NCBI RefSeq assembly: GCF_001269985.1
Contig: NZ_BBZB01000002.1
Span: forward strand, 1,178,001-1,242,000
Reading direction: 5' to 3'
Source: Pseudoalteromonas sp. '520P1 No. 423'
GTDB lineage: Bacteria > Pseudomonadota > Gammaproteobacteria > Enterobacterales > Alteromonadaceae
DNA: 64,000 nucleotides
The first letter of the stretch is position 1. Each line of letters opens with the position of its first letter. The notes under the pieces were generated by a model. The model was not told the origin of the DNA, did not search any database, and saw only the letters and a list, made by a program, of their open reading frames with translations. Position numbers and translations under genes: made by a program. Below are positions 25,701 to 36,417 of this stretch, piece by piece.

Positions 25701-25758
25701 AAAATGGATAACCTAAGTTACCCATTTGTAAAAACAATATTTTACTTAATGACTTATT

Positions 25759-28700
25759 TTATCGACAGCCAGCAGCATCCATATCAACAATAATCGTTGA
25801 ACCAGATGCCCCTCCTGATACTTTTAAATAAGACCAATAGTTAGTGCCTGCTGCAACATCGATACACGTTGTTGTTGAACCAGATGCCGAAGCATCGTTA
25901 CTATTAGTACTTGGCCAGCCACCATTTTTATATAAAATATCTAGATTACCTTGACCATGACCTGTTGTGATAGCAATCTTTTGATGATTATTTACTTCAG
26001 GGATACTAAACCACATGGTTGAAGCATTACCTAAACATGCCGCAACACCATTTTCTAACCTACCACTCGTTACAGCATTTTTAGTCGCACAAGCATCAAC
26101 TAAGTTAGTCGTTGGTATTTTTGGAGATATAGTCACATCTGCTGTATCTGTATGTGAAGCACCTTGATTATCAGTTACTGTTAAAGTGACAGTATAACTG
26201 CCTGCGCTTGTATAAGTATGTGTCGGATTGATAGCGGCACTTGTATTATCTGATGAGTTTGTATCACCAAAGTTCCACGCGTAAGTGGTAATTGAGCCAT
26301 CAGCATCAGTTGAACCTGACCCGTTAAAGTTAACTGAATCACCCAATGTTGCTGTATATGAACCATTTGCATTTGCAACAGGAGCCTGGTTTGTAGCTGA
26401 TCCTACTGTAACAGTATAATCTTCCACTTCACCATCACCTATGTTGCCACAAGGGTTTGTTGCAGCACTGCCATATTTCATTGCTATGCGCATACGAGCC
26501 GATTTACCAGCCAAAGAACTTGGCATTGTAATACTAGCTGTCACTTGATTCTTTCCTGATAAACCTGATAATAATTTTTCATTATTAGTGAATGTGCCAT
26601 CTTCATTTAAGTCAACCCAAGCTGTCCAATACTCTGTATAGTTACCACCAGCAGTCAATGCAATAGGATTGTTTCCAATAACCATAGGAATAATAACAGA
26701 TGTATTATCTGCATAGCCTTCTTGTGAACTTGCATGTGAAACACCTGATGATGAAACATTAGCTATCCACTCGTATCCTGTATTGCCTGAAGCTGAACAA
26801 TAAGAAATATCAGTGATAGATGCATTTGTTGTTGCAGTAGCAGTTAAACCACCGTTATCAGTTACGCTTAATGTAACTGTATAATCACCTGAAGCTGCAT
26901 ATGTATGTTTTGGATTTGGTTGAGAGCTTGTATTACCATCACCAAAGTGCCAAAGGTACGTGACAATTGCACCATCGGGATCAACAGAACCATTACTATT
27001 CATCGTTATTTCTTGACCTGAAATAGCTGAATATGGACCATTAATTTGTGCTACAGGCGCTTCATTTGATGCTTGTATTATGACATTTGCAGTATCTGAG
27101 GCTGTGTTACTATCATTATCTATTACGGTAAGGGTTGCAGTAAATGATCCTGTTGTAGCATATGTATGCTCAGGGTTAGCTAGGTTACTTGTATTGCCAT
27201 CACCAAAATCCCATAAGTAACTTTGAATACTGCCATTTGTATCAGTAGTACCTGCGCTACTAAATATTACTTTTTGTCCCAATATTGCTGTATATGCACC
27301 ATTTGCTTCGGCTAAAGGTAAATCAGAACCTAAAGAACGCTCATAATAAACTCTAAAAGTTGCATTGCTGTAATCTAAGAATGGTTCAATCATCACATTG
27401 AGTTCGCCACCACCGGCGTTTAACTCACAAAATTCACTTAATCTTGGGGCACTGAATGGCCCACAATCAAATGTTGTTGTATCTGGAACACTATTCATGC
27501 TTGCATACATATCAGGATCACCCGTATAACCCCCTGCAATAACAACAACAGTTCTTGTTGCATCTGAAGGAACTTGATATTGATAAGTTTTTACAGCGTC
27601 ACCTTTTTTTGCGCTTAGGTTTGTTTCTTCAGCTAAAAATACTCTCTCGCAACCATTACATAAAGTCTCATCATCTACCGCTAAAATTTGTAAACGTGCA
27701 TTAGAGTAAGCAGTAAAAGCATCTACCGTAGTGTTATATTCAAGAGTTGATGATGGTGCAGAAACAGTAACTAGCTCTGGCACACCTTTAGATTTGAATG
27801 AAATATAATCAGCAGTCCAAGTATCACCATTTTTAGCAGGTACACTACCTTTTGATACATACATATCAGGATCTTCTGTATATCCATCTAAGTAAAATGC
27901 AACTGCTTCTGTGCCACTTGGAATATTTACAACATGATTATCAACATTGCCTTTAGCCGCAGATAAATTAGTAACCTCAGTAATTAAAGACCCTGTAGGC
28001 GCAATATCTAATCCAGAACCATCCCAATAATGATCAGCTGTACTTGTTAAGTCAGATAAACCTGTCGCGATTAAGTTTTCATTTGACCATAAAGTTGCAC
28101 GAGCAGGACCATGTAATGCCGCAGTCATTCTTTGAACCTGACCAGCTGTATACATGGCATAGTTATCAGAATAGTGCATAAAGTTTTCTGTATTTGTCGG
28201 CTGACCCAAACAGTTAAGTGCATTGTTTTGTAAAATACTGCTGCTCATTTGTGGTGTATCACAGTTATTATCACCTGTTGCTGCACAAAATGCTTCTTGA
28301 TGGACAGAACAAACATCGCCGTCAAAAGTATGAGGTAAGTTTAACCAATGACCAAATTCATGGGTAAATACAGAGCGGAAGTTTTCGCTTGAATTTTTAC
28401 CTAGGAAATTGCCGTTATACACAACACGTGACAAGCCTGCTTGAGACATGTTTAATTCTGGATACCATGCAACACCCGAGCTACTTGTTGTGCCATCATT
28501 ATATAAATCTTGCTGAATATAAATATTCATATATTTGAAGTTATCCCATGCATCTGCAGAGATCTCACTATCAAATTTTGAACCGTCACCATATCCAGAT
28601 TTTGCACCATGACGCACAATACCGTTAGTAGGGTTACCATTTGGATCTTTTTTAGCTAATACAAACTCAATGTTTAAATTATCACGGATCGCCTGAAACT

Positions 28701-29169
28701 CTGCTGCAATCGGACCATCAAGTGTATTTGTACCAAGAAAATCTTCATTTGTTCTATTTAGACCATCTAAAATCTTAGCTTCTGTTAAACACATTGCACT
28801 TTCGTCAGTACAGTTGAATTCATTACCATAAACATGAAATACAACAGGTATGTAATAGCGACCGGCGATTCCATTACCAGCTGCAGCTTGTATATCTGCA
28901 CTGCTATTTGATAGTTTTTGTAAAACAGCATTCGCTTTACTTAATTTGTTTTCAAGTTGAAACTTATTGTTTTTTTGAATTTGATTCCAGTCTTGCAAGT
29001 TTGTATCTGTGCCACATACGTTACCTTGCTGGTTTTTTGTGTGTTGCGTTGAGTTTAACTGTTTTTTAAGTGTATTAATGCTTAACTGGTTTGAACCGGC
29101 CATTGCAGAAACACTGGTTAATGCGAGTAAAGCTGACATTAACTTAGTTGCATTATTCATATAAGACAT
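25759..29169 (-). CDS. secreted M43-type zinc metalloprotease with PKD, GEVED and C-terminal PPC-like domains
   Basis: A signal peptide (about 1-25) and propeptide precede a metzincin-type catalytic domain. The zinc motif is HEFGHWLNLPH (270-280), with NFMHYSD as the likely Met-turn. The usual Gly of HExxHxxGxxH is Asn here, which occurs in some M43 (pappalysin-like) enzymes. Pre-peptidase-like regions follow, then PKD domains near residues 630-710 and 715-790, a GEVED-type domain ending GDGEVEDYTVTVG, a third PKD and a C-terminal PPC-like domain. At 1,136 residues it is a large modular secreted protease, probably for proteinaceous particles. It is monocistronic. Confidence 0.88.
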   Translation of the reverse strand: MSYMNNATKLMSALLALTSVSAMAGSNQLSINTLKKQLNSTQHTKNQQGNVCGTDTNLQDWNQIQKNNKFQLENKLSKANAVLQKLSNSSADIQAAAGNGIAGRYYIPVVFHVYGNEFNCTDESAMCLTEAKILDGLNRTNEDFLGTNTLDGPIAAEFQAIRDNLNIEFVLAKKDPNGNPTNGIVRHGAKSGYGDGSKFDSEISADAWDNFKYMNIYIQQDLYNDGTTSSSGVAWYPELNMSQAGLSRVVYNGNFLGKNSSENFRSVFTHEFGHWLNLPHTFDGDVCSVHQEAFCAATGDNNCDTPQMSSSILQNNALNCLGQPTNTENFMHYSDNYAMYTAGQVQRMTAALHGPARATLWSNENLIATGLSDLTSTADHYWDGSGLDIAPTGSLITEVTNLSAAKGNVDNHVVNIPSGTEAVAFYLDGYTEDPDMYVSKGSVPAKNGDTWTADYISFKSKGVPELVTVSAPSSTLEYNTTVDAFTAYSNARLQILAVDDETLCNGCERVFLAEETNLSAKKGDAVKTYQYQVPSDATRTVVVIAGGYTGDPDMYASMNSVPDTTTFDCGPFSAPRLSEFCELNAGGGELNVMIEPFLDYSNATFRVYYERSLGSDLPLAEANGAYTAILGQKVIFSSAGTTDTNGSIQSYLWDFGDGNTSNLANPEHTYATTGSFTATLTVIDNDSNTASDTANVIIQASNEAPVAQINGPYSAISGQEITMNSNGSVDPDGAIVTYLWHFGDGNTSSQPNPKHTYAASGDYTVTLSVTDNGGLTATATTNASITDISYCSASGNTGYEWIANVSSSGVSHASSQEGYADNTSVIIPMVIGNNPIALTAGGNYTEYWTAWVDLNEDGTFTNNEKLLSGLSGKNQVTASITMPSSLAGKSARMRIAMKYGSAATNPCGNIGDGEVEDYTVTVGSATNQAPVANANGSYTATLGDSVNFNGSGSTDADGSITTYAWNFGDTNSSDNTSAAINPTHTYTSAGSYTVTLTVTDNQGASHTDTADVTISPKIPTTNLVDACATKNAVTSGRLENGVAACLGNASTMWFSIPEVNNHQKIAITTGHGQGNLDILYKNGGWPSTNSNDASASGSTTTCIDVAAGTNYWSYLKVSGGASGSTIIVDMDAAGCR

Positions 29170-29713
29170 GGGTTTTCCCTAGTGCTAATTAATTTATTTT
29201 TATAAATGTTGCACTTACGTTTGCTTTTAAGCAGACATAGACCAAATATCATTATGCTAAATTCAACAATATGACCCAGGTTAACTCCATTAAGCCTTTA
29301 CAGCGAGAGTTAAAATTATGGCAAAGATAAAAGGTACAACATGGATAATGTATACAATATTTAATATTGATGCAACTTTATATTTACAATTTAACCTAAA
29401 TTGCTGACAGGTTTTAATTTATAAGATTAATTGTTGAGTATTATGAAATAAAAATGGGTGCAAAATAACATTTTTATGAGTGATGCAAGAGAAGGTGAAT
29501 ATTGTACTAATTTCAATTTAGTTAAGGTAATGGGCTAATCTAAATTAGGACAAACTTAAGAGTATAGCGTTATAGTTTCAGATTAAATCTAAGTATCCAT
29601 GTAGACACCGTAGCTATTGCATATTTAGACCATGTATTTATTGTCAGTGGTTTAATTCAAGACCACCTTAGTAGCAGCCTTGAATTTTAAATGGTAGCTA
29701 AATAAAATAGGAT
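29170..29713. other. intergenic region
   Basis: About 540 AT-rich bases between the metalloprotease start and the DUF1456 gene. The protease promoter should lie at the low-coordinate side. I see no gene, repeat or clear regulatory dyad. Confidence 0.45.
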
Positions 29714-30175
29714 CTATTTAGTTGAGTTCTTTAATGTAACGCCTTTCATAAAACAAGCTAAGGTTTGAGCTGTACATTTTTTATAATGTTTGTTTGCAGG
29801 CTTCCTGAAAAAAGCACTGATTTCATGTTTACTTAATTCTAATCCCGCGATTTGAAAATGCGCAATTAAATCTTCCGCTTTTAAATTAAGGGCTATTTTT
29901 AATTTAGTTAAAATGATGTTGTTATTAAGTTTAGCTGATAATGCTGGTAGACCTTTTTCACTCGGGCCACGTTTAAAAACAATATAACCATTAAGAAATG
30001 TTTCTAAACTTTTATCATCTAGTGGTTCAGACGTTTCTTCTTCTGATTTTAAAATCCATGCGTTTAATTGTTCAGCCGTTACTTCTTGGCTAGCCAAGGA
30101 AAATATTTCAAGCATTTCCTCGGTTGTATGATCAAAGATTGTGTGAATTTTAAAAAGTAGATCGTTATTTGTCAT
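29714..30175 (-). CDS. DUF1456 (YehS-like) family protein
   Basis: The 153-residue protein consists of two similar halves. Each has a segment of the type NNDLLFKIHTIFDHTTEEML (N-terminal) or NNNIILTKLKIALNLKAEDL (middle), then a loop with SxxExSAFFRKP-like sequence. This duplicated fold is the DUF1456/YehS pattern. The molecular function is unknown in the family. It is cytoplasmic and stands alone. Confidence 0.85.
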   Translation of the reverse strand: MTNNDLLFKIHTIFDHTTEEMLEIFSLASQEVTAEQLNAWILKSEEETSEPLDDKSLETFLNGYIVFKRGPSEKGLPALSAKLNNNIILTKLKIALNLKAEDLIAHFQIAGLELSKHEISAFFRKPANKHYKKCTAQTLACFMKGVTLKNSTK

Positions 30176-30278
30176 TTATGTGTTCTCAATAGTGTTTAGG
30201 TCTTTAAAATGCCTAAATAGAATTCAGGGATTTTAACAGGTTTAACCACAAACACATAAAAATATTAAACCGTTGATA

Positions 30279-30890
30279 TTATTTAGGCAATAAAATTTCA
30301 AAAGATGAACCATGAGATGTATGAACTAACTCTATTTTTCCATTGAGCTGTAAGGAAATTATTTTTTCAACAATGCTTAGCCCTAAGCCATGCCCTTTTT
30401 TCATATCGGTAGTAAAAAAAGGATTGAATATTTTATCTCGAATATTGGCGGTTATTGCGCCGACATTACCTGTATAGGCTAATTGCAAATGAGAGTGAGC
30501 TTGTATCGCCTCTATATTAATAACTCTATTATTAGTCTCAGGTTCAAATGCATGTACTAATGTATTATTGATTTAATGTGTCAAAACTTGTGAAAATAAG
30601 TTATTACATGTTTTGAATATTAAGCTGGTATCACATTTGAGTTTAATTGTGATATTCAAAGCGGTAATTTGGTTTTCTTTTGTTTTTAAGCAATTTGATA
30701 TTAAATCTGCAATATTATATTCAGTGAGAATACCTTCATTTTGTGCAATAGAAATATCTTTATAATCATCAATTAATAATGCTGAATTATTTTTAGAAAA
30801 AACTTGAATCTGATTTCCATTTAACGACATTACCAGTACAACAGGAATATCCATCAATTGTGCAATAACAGTTAAGGTGGCATTTCAGTT
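30279..30890 (-). pseudogene. remnant of a sensor histidine kinase
   Basis: Only the C-terminal part remains. From about 30890 a short GAF/PAS-like segment (MDIPVVLVMSLNGNQIQVFS) is followed by ATPase-domain sequence. An in-frame TAA at about 30571 breaks the N box (INNTLVHAFEPETNN). The frame then continues to the F/G2 boxes (IRDKIFNPFFTT, GHGLGLSIVEKII) and ends FEILLPK at 30279. The expected DNGVG motif reads TGNVGAI, so nucleotide binding would be impaired even without the stop. The sensor and histidine phosphoacceptor parts are missing. Confidence 0.75.
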
Positions 30891-30995
30891 AGATATGAGC
30901 TGTGCGTTAAGTTCTTGGTTCAATTAAATTCTAATTTAGTAACTGTTTATTATGAAATTATAGACTGATTTATAATTATTTTATGCCTCTAATTA

Positions 30996-31034
30996 AATAA
31001 TACAGATATCATAATTTATAACGTCTGTATTATT
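30996..31034. repeat. inverted repeat downstream of glgA
   Basis: AATAATACAGA (30996-31006) and TCTGTATTATT (31024-31034) pair perfectly around a 17-base AT loop, 11 bases after the glgA stop. It could protect the 3' end of the glycogen operon transcript or act as a weak terminator. Confidence 0.4.
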
Positions 31035-31045
31035 AAAATTAAGAT

Positions 31046-32599
31046 TTAATAAAGTTTTTCTAAATACATCTGTGCACTATCTTGCCAATTAAACCTTGAT
31101 TGTTTAGCGTTTTTTACAATTTTTTTCCATTGAGAAGGCTTTGATTTAAAAATATATAATGCCTGATTAAAAGCAGTTACTAAATTATTTTGCTGTTCAA
31201 TAATCGAATTGCCATTAAAACAAAAACCATTTTCTAAATGTTTAACAGTATCTTTAAGTCCGCCTACTGAATGAACTAAACAAGGTTGCCCGGCTCTTAA
31301 TGCTAACATTTGGCTGATCCCACATGGCTCAAATGAGCTTGGCATTAAAAATATATCCCCTAATTGATATAGTGCGTCACTTAAGTTTTGACCATAACCA
31401 TTCAAAAATAGAAAGTTATCGTGTTTTGCCATAAGCTGAGTTAATTCCAGTTCAATTTGTTTATCCCCTGAACCTAGAATAATCATTTTGCCTTCACTGG
31501 CATCTAGATGACGTAATATTTGTGAAAAAGTGTCAGGGCTACCGATATTTTGTCTTAATAAAAGCACTTTTTGATCTGTTAATCGACCAATACTAGTAAT
31601 TAATGGGCCATCAAAAGTACCGCGATTAAGCCAGTCATTTATACGCTCACTTGCTATATAGTGAACACTTTTTAAATGTGGTTCTATTGACATCCAAGCT
31701 AATACAGCGCTTTTAGCGGATTTTAATAGCGTTTCATTTGATACTTTAACATTTGGTATATTTTGATAATCACAGCCATTTAAAATACCCACCACTTTGT
31801 CATTAAGTGAGGCTTTTTTCAGATCTAGCTCTAACCCTTCACCACCAAAAAAACCTTGATTAAAATTACTTTGTTCTAACACTTCTAAAGCGTATGTAGG
31901 TGAAACTAGATGCACTTTATCTGCCAAATTAATTGCTGCACGCATTGGATTAAAACAATGAGGGTATCTTGGATCGCATATTAGTTGACCATCATATGAT
32001 AAAGATGAAAACCAATGTTCTAAACTTGATTCATCATGTTTAAAAGGACGGATCCCCTGTAAAGCGAGATTGTGTACTGTGTAAACCGTATGTATTTGTT
32101 TCAGTTCATGATATTTTTCGTTGTATTCACATAAAACAGCAACAAGTGCACTATGCCAATCATGAAGGTGTAATACATCTGGCATTATTATATGTTGCTC
32201 ATAAATACCTTGTGCAACAGCGGCGCAAAATAAAGCATATTTTGTTGCATCTGATGAAAACGGTCTATCAGAGGGATCATCTAAATAAACACGCCCTATG
32301 CCACCAGAAGTAAATAAAGGGTGGCTTAGAATGAGTTGTCTTACAGCTAGCTCCCCCTTGCCTGTGAATATTTCATGTAAAGTAATTTCTTCATGGTGAC
32401 CTGAAAATGGCACATAAAAGGTTGCTAACTTATTTGATTCGTAAATATGAGTGTAATTTCCATAATCAGGAATAATTACATCTAAGTCATTGCCAAGATT
32501 GGCAAGTGCTTGCGGTATATCTCTTACTACATCAGCAACACCACCAACCTTCGCACCTTTAATCGCATCATTTTCTGCCGCGACCATTAATATTCGCAT
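31046..32599 (-). CDS. glgA: glycogen synthase (ADP-glucose type)
   Basis: GlgA transfers glucose from ADP-glucose to the growing alpha-1,4-glucan. The 517-residue GT5 protein has the N-terminal substrate loop KVGGVADV (17-24), LHDWHSALVAV, YTVHNLALQG and the C-terminal nucleotide-sugar region SFEPCGISQMLALRAG followed by HSVGGLKDTV. The start MRILMVAAEN follows glgC by 14 bases. It is the last gene of the glycogen operon. The KxGG motif reads KVGGVADV rather than KTGGLADV, a common variant. Confidence 0.95.
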   Translation of the reverse strand: MRILMVAAENDAIKGAKVGGVADVVRDIPQALANLGNDLDVIIPDYGNYTHIYESNKLATFYVPFSGHHEEITLHEIFTGKGELAVRQLILSHPLFTSGGIGRVYLDDPSDRPFSSDATKYALFCAAVAQGIYEQHIIMPDVLHLHDWHSALVAVLCEYNEKYHELKQIHTVYTVHNLALQGIRPFKHDESSLEHWFSSLSYDGQLICDPRYPHCFNPMRAAINLADKVHLVSPTYALEVLEQSNFNQGFFGGEGLELDLKKASLNDKVVGILNGCDYQNIPNVKVSNETLLKSAKSAVLAWMSIEPHLKSVHYIASERINDWLNRGTFDGPLITSIGRLTDQKVLLLRQNIGSPDTFSQILRHLDASEGKMIILGSGDKQIELELTQLMAKHDNFLFLNGYGQNLSDALYQLGDIFLMPSSFEPCGISQMLALRAGQPCLVHSVGGLKDTVKHLENGFCFNGNSIIEQQNNLVTAFNQALYIFKSKPSQWKKIVKNAKQSRFNWQDSAQMYLEKLY

Positions 32600-32613
32600 A
32601 TCCTTGATATTCC

Positions 32614-33921
32614 TTAAGCTAATTCAGCTACTTGTTCAATATTTTGTGTAGATTGTTGTTTTTTCTCTAAAGCGATAAGCATATCTCTGGTAACTAAAAC
32701 AATGCCTTTTTTTGAAACTCTAAAACCATTTTTAATATCTTGATCTAGGTCATAGCCTATTTCTAAATTATCAGGAATTTCACAACTTCTATCTATAATG
32801 GCACGTTTAATTTTACAATTTCGACCAATTATAGCTGCTGGTAAAATAACACTTTCATTAATCTCACAAAAAGAATGCACATGCACATTTGAAAATAATA
32901 AAGATTTTCTAACTGTTGCGCCAGATATAATACAACCACCAGAAACAGTTGAATCTACAGCCATTCCGCGCCTTTCGTCATCATCAAATACAAATTTAGC
33001 GGGTGCTAATTGTTCTTGGTATGTCCAAATTGGCCAGTTTGCATCGTATAGGTCTAGTTGAGGTTCAGGAGAAGCAAGCTCCATATTCGCTTCCCAAAAT
33101 GAATCTAATGTACCAACATCACGCCAATAAGGTTGACCTTCATGGCCAGGATCACTAAATGGGAATGCAAATACATTATGCTCTTCTATAATTGCTGGAA
33201 TGATATCATGGCCAAAATCTCTACCTGAACCTTCTCTTTGTGCATCTTTTTTTAGTTGCTCAAATAAAAACTCAGTATTAAATACATAATTTCCCATTGA
33301 CGCTAAACATGTACCTGGTTTTCCAGGAATAGAAGTTGGACTAGTTGGTTTTTCATCAAAACGTTTTACGCGGTTTTGTTTATCAACTGTCATTACGCCA
33401 AAAGTATCTGCAGCCTCTTCCACATCAGTTTCGATGCAACACACTGTCATATCAGCATTAGTTTCAACGTGTTTTGCAATTAAAGCACCGTAATCCATTC
33501 TATAAACATGATCGCCAGATAATATCATCACGTATTTTGGTAACTCATGACGAATAATATCCATATTTTGAAAAACAGCATCAGCAGTACCACAGTACCA
33601 ATCATCACCATATCTTTGAGATGCAGGTAAAATTTCAACTGATTCACCCAGTTCTTTTTTAAAATGACCCCAAGCACGATTAACATGACGTATTAAAGAG
33701 TGAGATTTATATTGTGTGGCAATCCCTACTCTTCGTATTCCTGAGTTAATACAATTTGATAGTGGGAAATCAATGATCCTGAACTTACCACCAAAATATA
33801 CAGCGGGTTTAGCACGCCAATCAGTGAGTTCATGTAAACGTGAACCACGACCACCAGCTAAAATTAAGGCATATGTTTCTCTAGTTAAGTTACTAATATA
33901 ACGATTTTCATAATTTGGCAT
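32614..33921 (-). CDS. glgC: glucose-1-phosphate adenylyltransferase (ADP-glucose pyrophosphorylase)
   Basis: GlgC makes ADP-glucose from ATP and glucose-1-phosphate, the regulated entry to glycogen synthesis. In 435 residues it shows [11 protein letters not shown], the [20 protein letters not shown] region, [12 protein letters not shown] and the C-terminal left-handed beta-helix ([33 protein letters not shown]). The length and N-terminal basic region match the allosteric bacterial enzymes. It lies between glgP and glgA with short gaps. Confidence 0.96.
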   Translation of the reverse strand: MPNYENRYISNLTRETYALILAGGRGSRLHELTDWRAKPAVYFGGKFRIIDFPLSNCINSGIRRVGIATQYKSHSLIRHVNRAWGHFKKELGESVEILPASQRYGDDWYCGTADAVFQNMDIIRHELPKYVMILSGDHVYRMDYGALIAKHVETNADMTVCCIETDVEEAADTFGVMTVDKQNRVKRFDEKPTSPTSIPGKPGTCLASMGNYVFNTEFLFEQLKKDAQREGSGRDFGHDIIPAIIEEHNVFAFPFSDPGHEGQPYWRDVGTLDSFWEANMELASPEPQLDLYDANWPIWTYQEQLAPAKFVFDDDERRGMAVDSTVSGGCIISGATVRKSLLFSNVHVHSFCEINESVILPAAIIGRNCKIKRAIIDRSCEIPDNLEIGYDLDQDIKNGFRVSKKGIVLVTRDMLIALEKKQQSTQNIEQVAELA

Positions 33922-33942
33922 TTTTAACTTCTCCGTAAGTAT

Positions 33943-36417
33943 TTAAATGTTTTTCAGTTGCCAGATGTCCTGGCTATATTCGTTAATTGTGCGATCACTT
34001 GAAAATGAGCCACTTGCTGCAGTATTTAAAATGCTCAAGCGAGTCCAATGGGTTTTATCTTGATATGCCAACTCTGCCATATGCTGAGCTTTTACATAAC
34101 TTTCAAAGTCATATGCTACTAGCCATTCATCAGTTGGACTTTTGATTGAATCAAGTAAAGGTTGAAATAAACCAGGTTCAAATAAATTAAAATGTCCAGA
34201 CTCTATTAATGTGATGACTTCTTTTAAATCCGGTGAGTTTTCGATAATGCTATTCGGATCATAGTTTGCTCTTATATCTTTGAGTTGCTCTGATTTTGCA
34301 CCAAATAAAAAGAAATTATCATCACCAACAGCCTGCTTAATTTCAATGTTGGCACCATCTAAAGTGCCAATGGTGATAGCCCCATTCATCATAAATTTCA
34401 TATTGCCTGTCCCTGACGCTTCTTTACCCGTTGTTGAAATTTGCTCAGATAGATCAGTCGCAGGACAAATGGTTTCCATGGCTGTAACATTGTAATTAGG
34501 TAAAAAAGCAACTCTTAGATATGGCTTAGCAAGAGGATCTGCATTAATTGTTTGCGCTACATTATTAATAAGCTTAATAATTAACTTTGCGATAAAATAG
34601 CCAGGCGCAGCTTTACCGCCAAACAATACACATCTTGGTGTGAGCGTTTTTGTATCGCCTTTACGTATACGCTCATATAAATGGATCACATGCAAAACAT
34701 TGAGCAATTGTCGTTTATATTCATGTATCCGCTTTACTTGAACATCAAACATCATGTTGGCATCAAACTCGACATTGCAATCTCGTTTAACTAAGGCAAC
34801 TAGCTTTTGTTTATTATCAAACTTCACTTGCTGCCATTGTTTTTGAAAAGCGTTATTATCAAAAAATCTGCGTATTTGTTTTACCTTTGAAAAATCTCGG
34901 ATCCAATCATCACCAATATTTTTAGAAATTAATTTAGCGAGATTTTCATTACAATGAGATAGCCAACGCCTAGGGGTAACACCATTGGTTTTATTATTAA
35001 ACTTAGTTGGCCACAGCTGGTAAAAGTCATTAAATAAACCTTTAGTGAGTAATTGGGTATGTAATGCAGCTACACCATTTACCGAAAAGCTGCCTACAAT
35101 AGCCAGATACGCCATACGGATCTGAGGAACTTCTCCCTCTTCAATTAAAGACATATTTCTTTGTTTGTTTATATCGCCAGGCCATTTACATGCCACTTCT
35201 AATAAAAATCGCGCGTTTATTTCATAAATAATCTCTAATAATCTAGGTAATAAGTTTTTAAATAATGGCACTGACCATTTTTCTAGCGCTTCAGGCAACA
35301 AAGTATGGTTTGTATAAGCCATGGTTTTTGTGGTGATTGACCAAGCTCGGTCCCAATCCACATCATAATCGTCGATTAATAACCGCATAAGCTCAGCAAC
35401 TGCGATACTTGGATGTGTATCATTAAGTTGAAAAACATTATTTTGTGCAAAGTCAGCAAAGTCTTCACCAAATCGAGCAACCCAGTCAGCTAAAATATCT
35501 TGTAAACTTGCTGACGTTAAAAAGTATTGCTGGCGTAATCTTAGCTCTTTACCATTTTCACTGGCATCATTTGGATATAACACCATAGTGATTTGCTCAG
35601 CTAAATTTTTATGTGCGACAGCGTCAGTGTAACTCCCTGCATTAAACTCATCTAAATCAAACTCATCAGTTGCTTCTGCTTTCCAAAGTCTTAATGTGTT
35701 TACTACATCATTTTTATAACCTGGAATGGGCACGTCATAAGGCACAGCGAGTACATCTTCGGTACCTAACCACTGATGATGTTTGCGACCTTTTTTATCC
35801 TGATATATTTCTACATGGCCAAAGAATTTTATTCTCCTGGTATGTTCAGGTGCTGATATTTCCCAAGGGTGGCCTTCCCTTAACCAGTTATCAGGGTGCT
35901 CAACTTGATGGCCATTTTCTATGCTCTGGTTAAACATGCCATATTCGTATCGGATCCCATAACCAGTCACAGGCAAGGCTAAACTTGCGCAGCTATCTAA
36001 AAAACATGCGGCTAATCGACCTAGGCCCCCATTACCTAATCCAGCATCGTGTTCTGCGTCAGATACTTCTTCTAAGGTACTTGAGTATTGTTCTAAAGCT
36101 TTTTTAACACTCTCATCAAGCTCTAAATTTAATACGGCATTGCCTAATGCCCTACCCATCAAAAATTCTAATGATAAATAAGCCACTTGTTTTGTTGGTT
36201 TATTAATTAGGCTTTGTCTTGTTTGTCGACATCGTGCAATCAGCCTATCTCGGATTGTTAATGCTAATGCGTTATATAAATATAAATGAGATTTACCAAC
36301 GCGATCTCGTCCTAAGGTATAATAAAAATGTCTTGTTAAGTCATCATGTAAGGTATTTTCATCTATAACTGGTCCTTCTTGAAGATCCCTTAAACTAGAA
36401 ATATTTTCACTACTCAC
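33943..36417 (-). CDS. glgP: glycogen/maltodextrin phosphorylase
   Basis: The enzyme releases glucose-1-phosphate from the non-reducing ends of glycogen. The 824-residue GT35 protein has AYLSLEFLMGRALGNAVLN, DAGLGNGGLGRLAACFLDS and the pyridoxal-phosphate lysine motif EASGTGNMKF near residue 670. Its start overlaps the glgX stop by 8 bases, so translation is coupled. Having phosphorylase with debranching and synthesis genes in one operon means build-up and breakdown are induced together and must be balanced at the enzyme level. Confidence 0.96.
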   Translation of the reverse strand: MSSENISSLRDLQEGPVIDENTLHDDLTRHFYYTLGRDRVGKSHLYLYNALALTIRDRLIARCRQTRQSLINKPTKQVAYLSLEFLMGRALGNAVLNLELDESVKKALEQYSSTLEEVSDAEHDAGLGNGGLGRLAACFLDSCASLALPVTGYGIRYEYGMFNQSIENGHQVEHPDNWLREGHPWEISAPEHTRRIKFFGHVEIYQDKKGRKHHQWLGTEDVLAVPYDVPIPGYKNDVVNTLRLWKAEATDEFDLDEFNAGSYTDAVAHKNLAEQITMVLYPNDASENGKELRLRQQYFLTSASLQDILADWVARFGEDFADFAQNNVFQLNDTHPSIAVAELMRLLIDDYDVDWDRAWSITTKTMAYTNHTLLPEALEKWSVPLFKNLLPRLLEIIYEINARFLLEVACKWPGDINKQRNMSLIEEGEVPQIRMAYLAIVGSFSVNGVAALHTQLLTKGLFNDFYQLWPTKFNNKTNGVTPRRWLSHCNENLAKLISKNIGDDWIRDFSKVKQIRRFFDNNAFQKQWQQVKFDNKQKLVALVKRDCNVEFDANMMFDVQVKRIHEYKRQLLNVLHVIHLYERIRKGDTKTLTPRCVLFGGKAAPGYFIAKLIIKLINNVAQTINADPLAKPYLRVAFLPNYNVTAMETICPATDLSEQISTTGKEASGTGNMKFMMNGAITIGTLDGANIEIKQAVGDDNFFLFGAKSEQLKDIRANYDPNSIIENSPDLKEVITLIESGHFNLFEPGLFQPLLDSIKSPTDEWLVAYDFESYVKAQHMAELAYQDKTHWTRLSILNTAASGSFSSDRTINEYSQDIWQLKNI

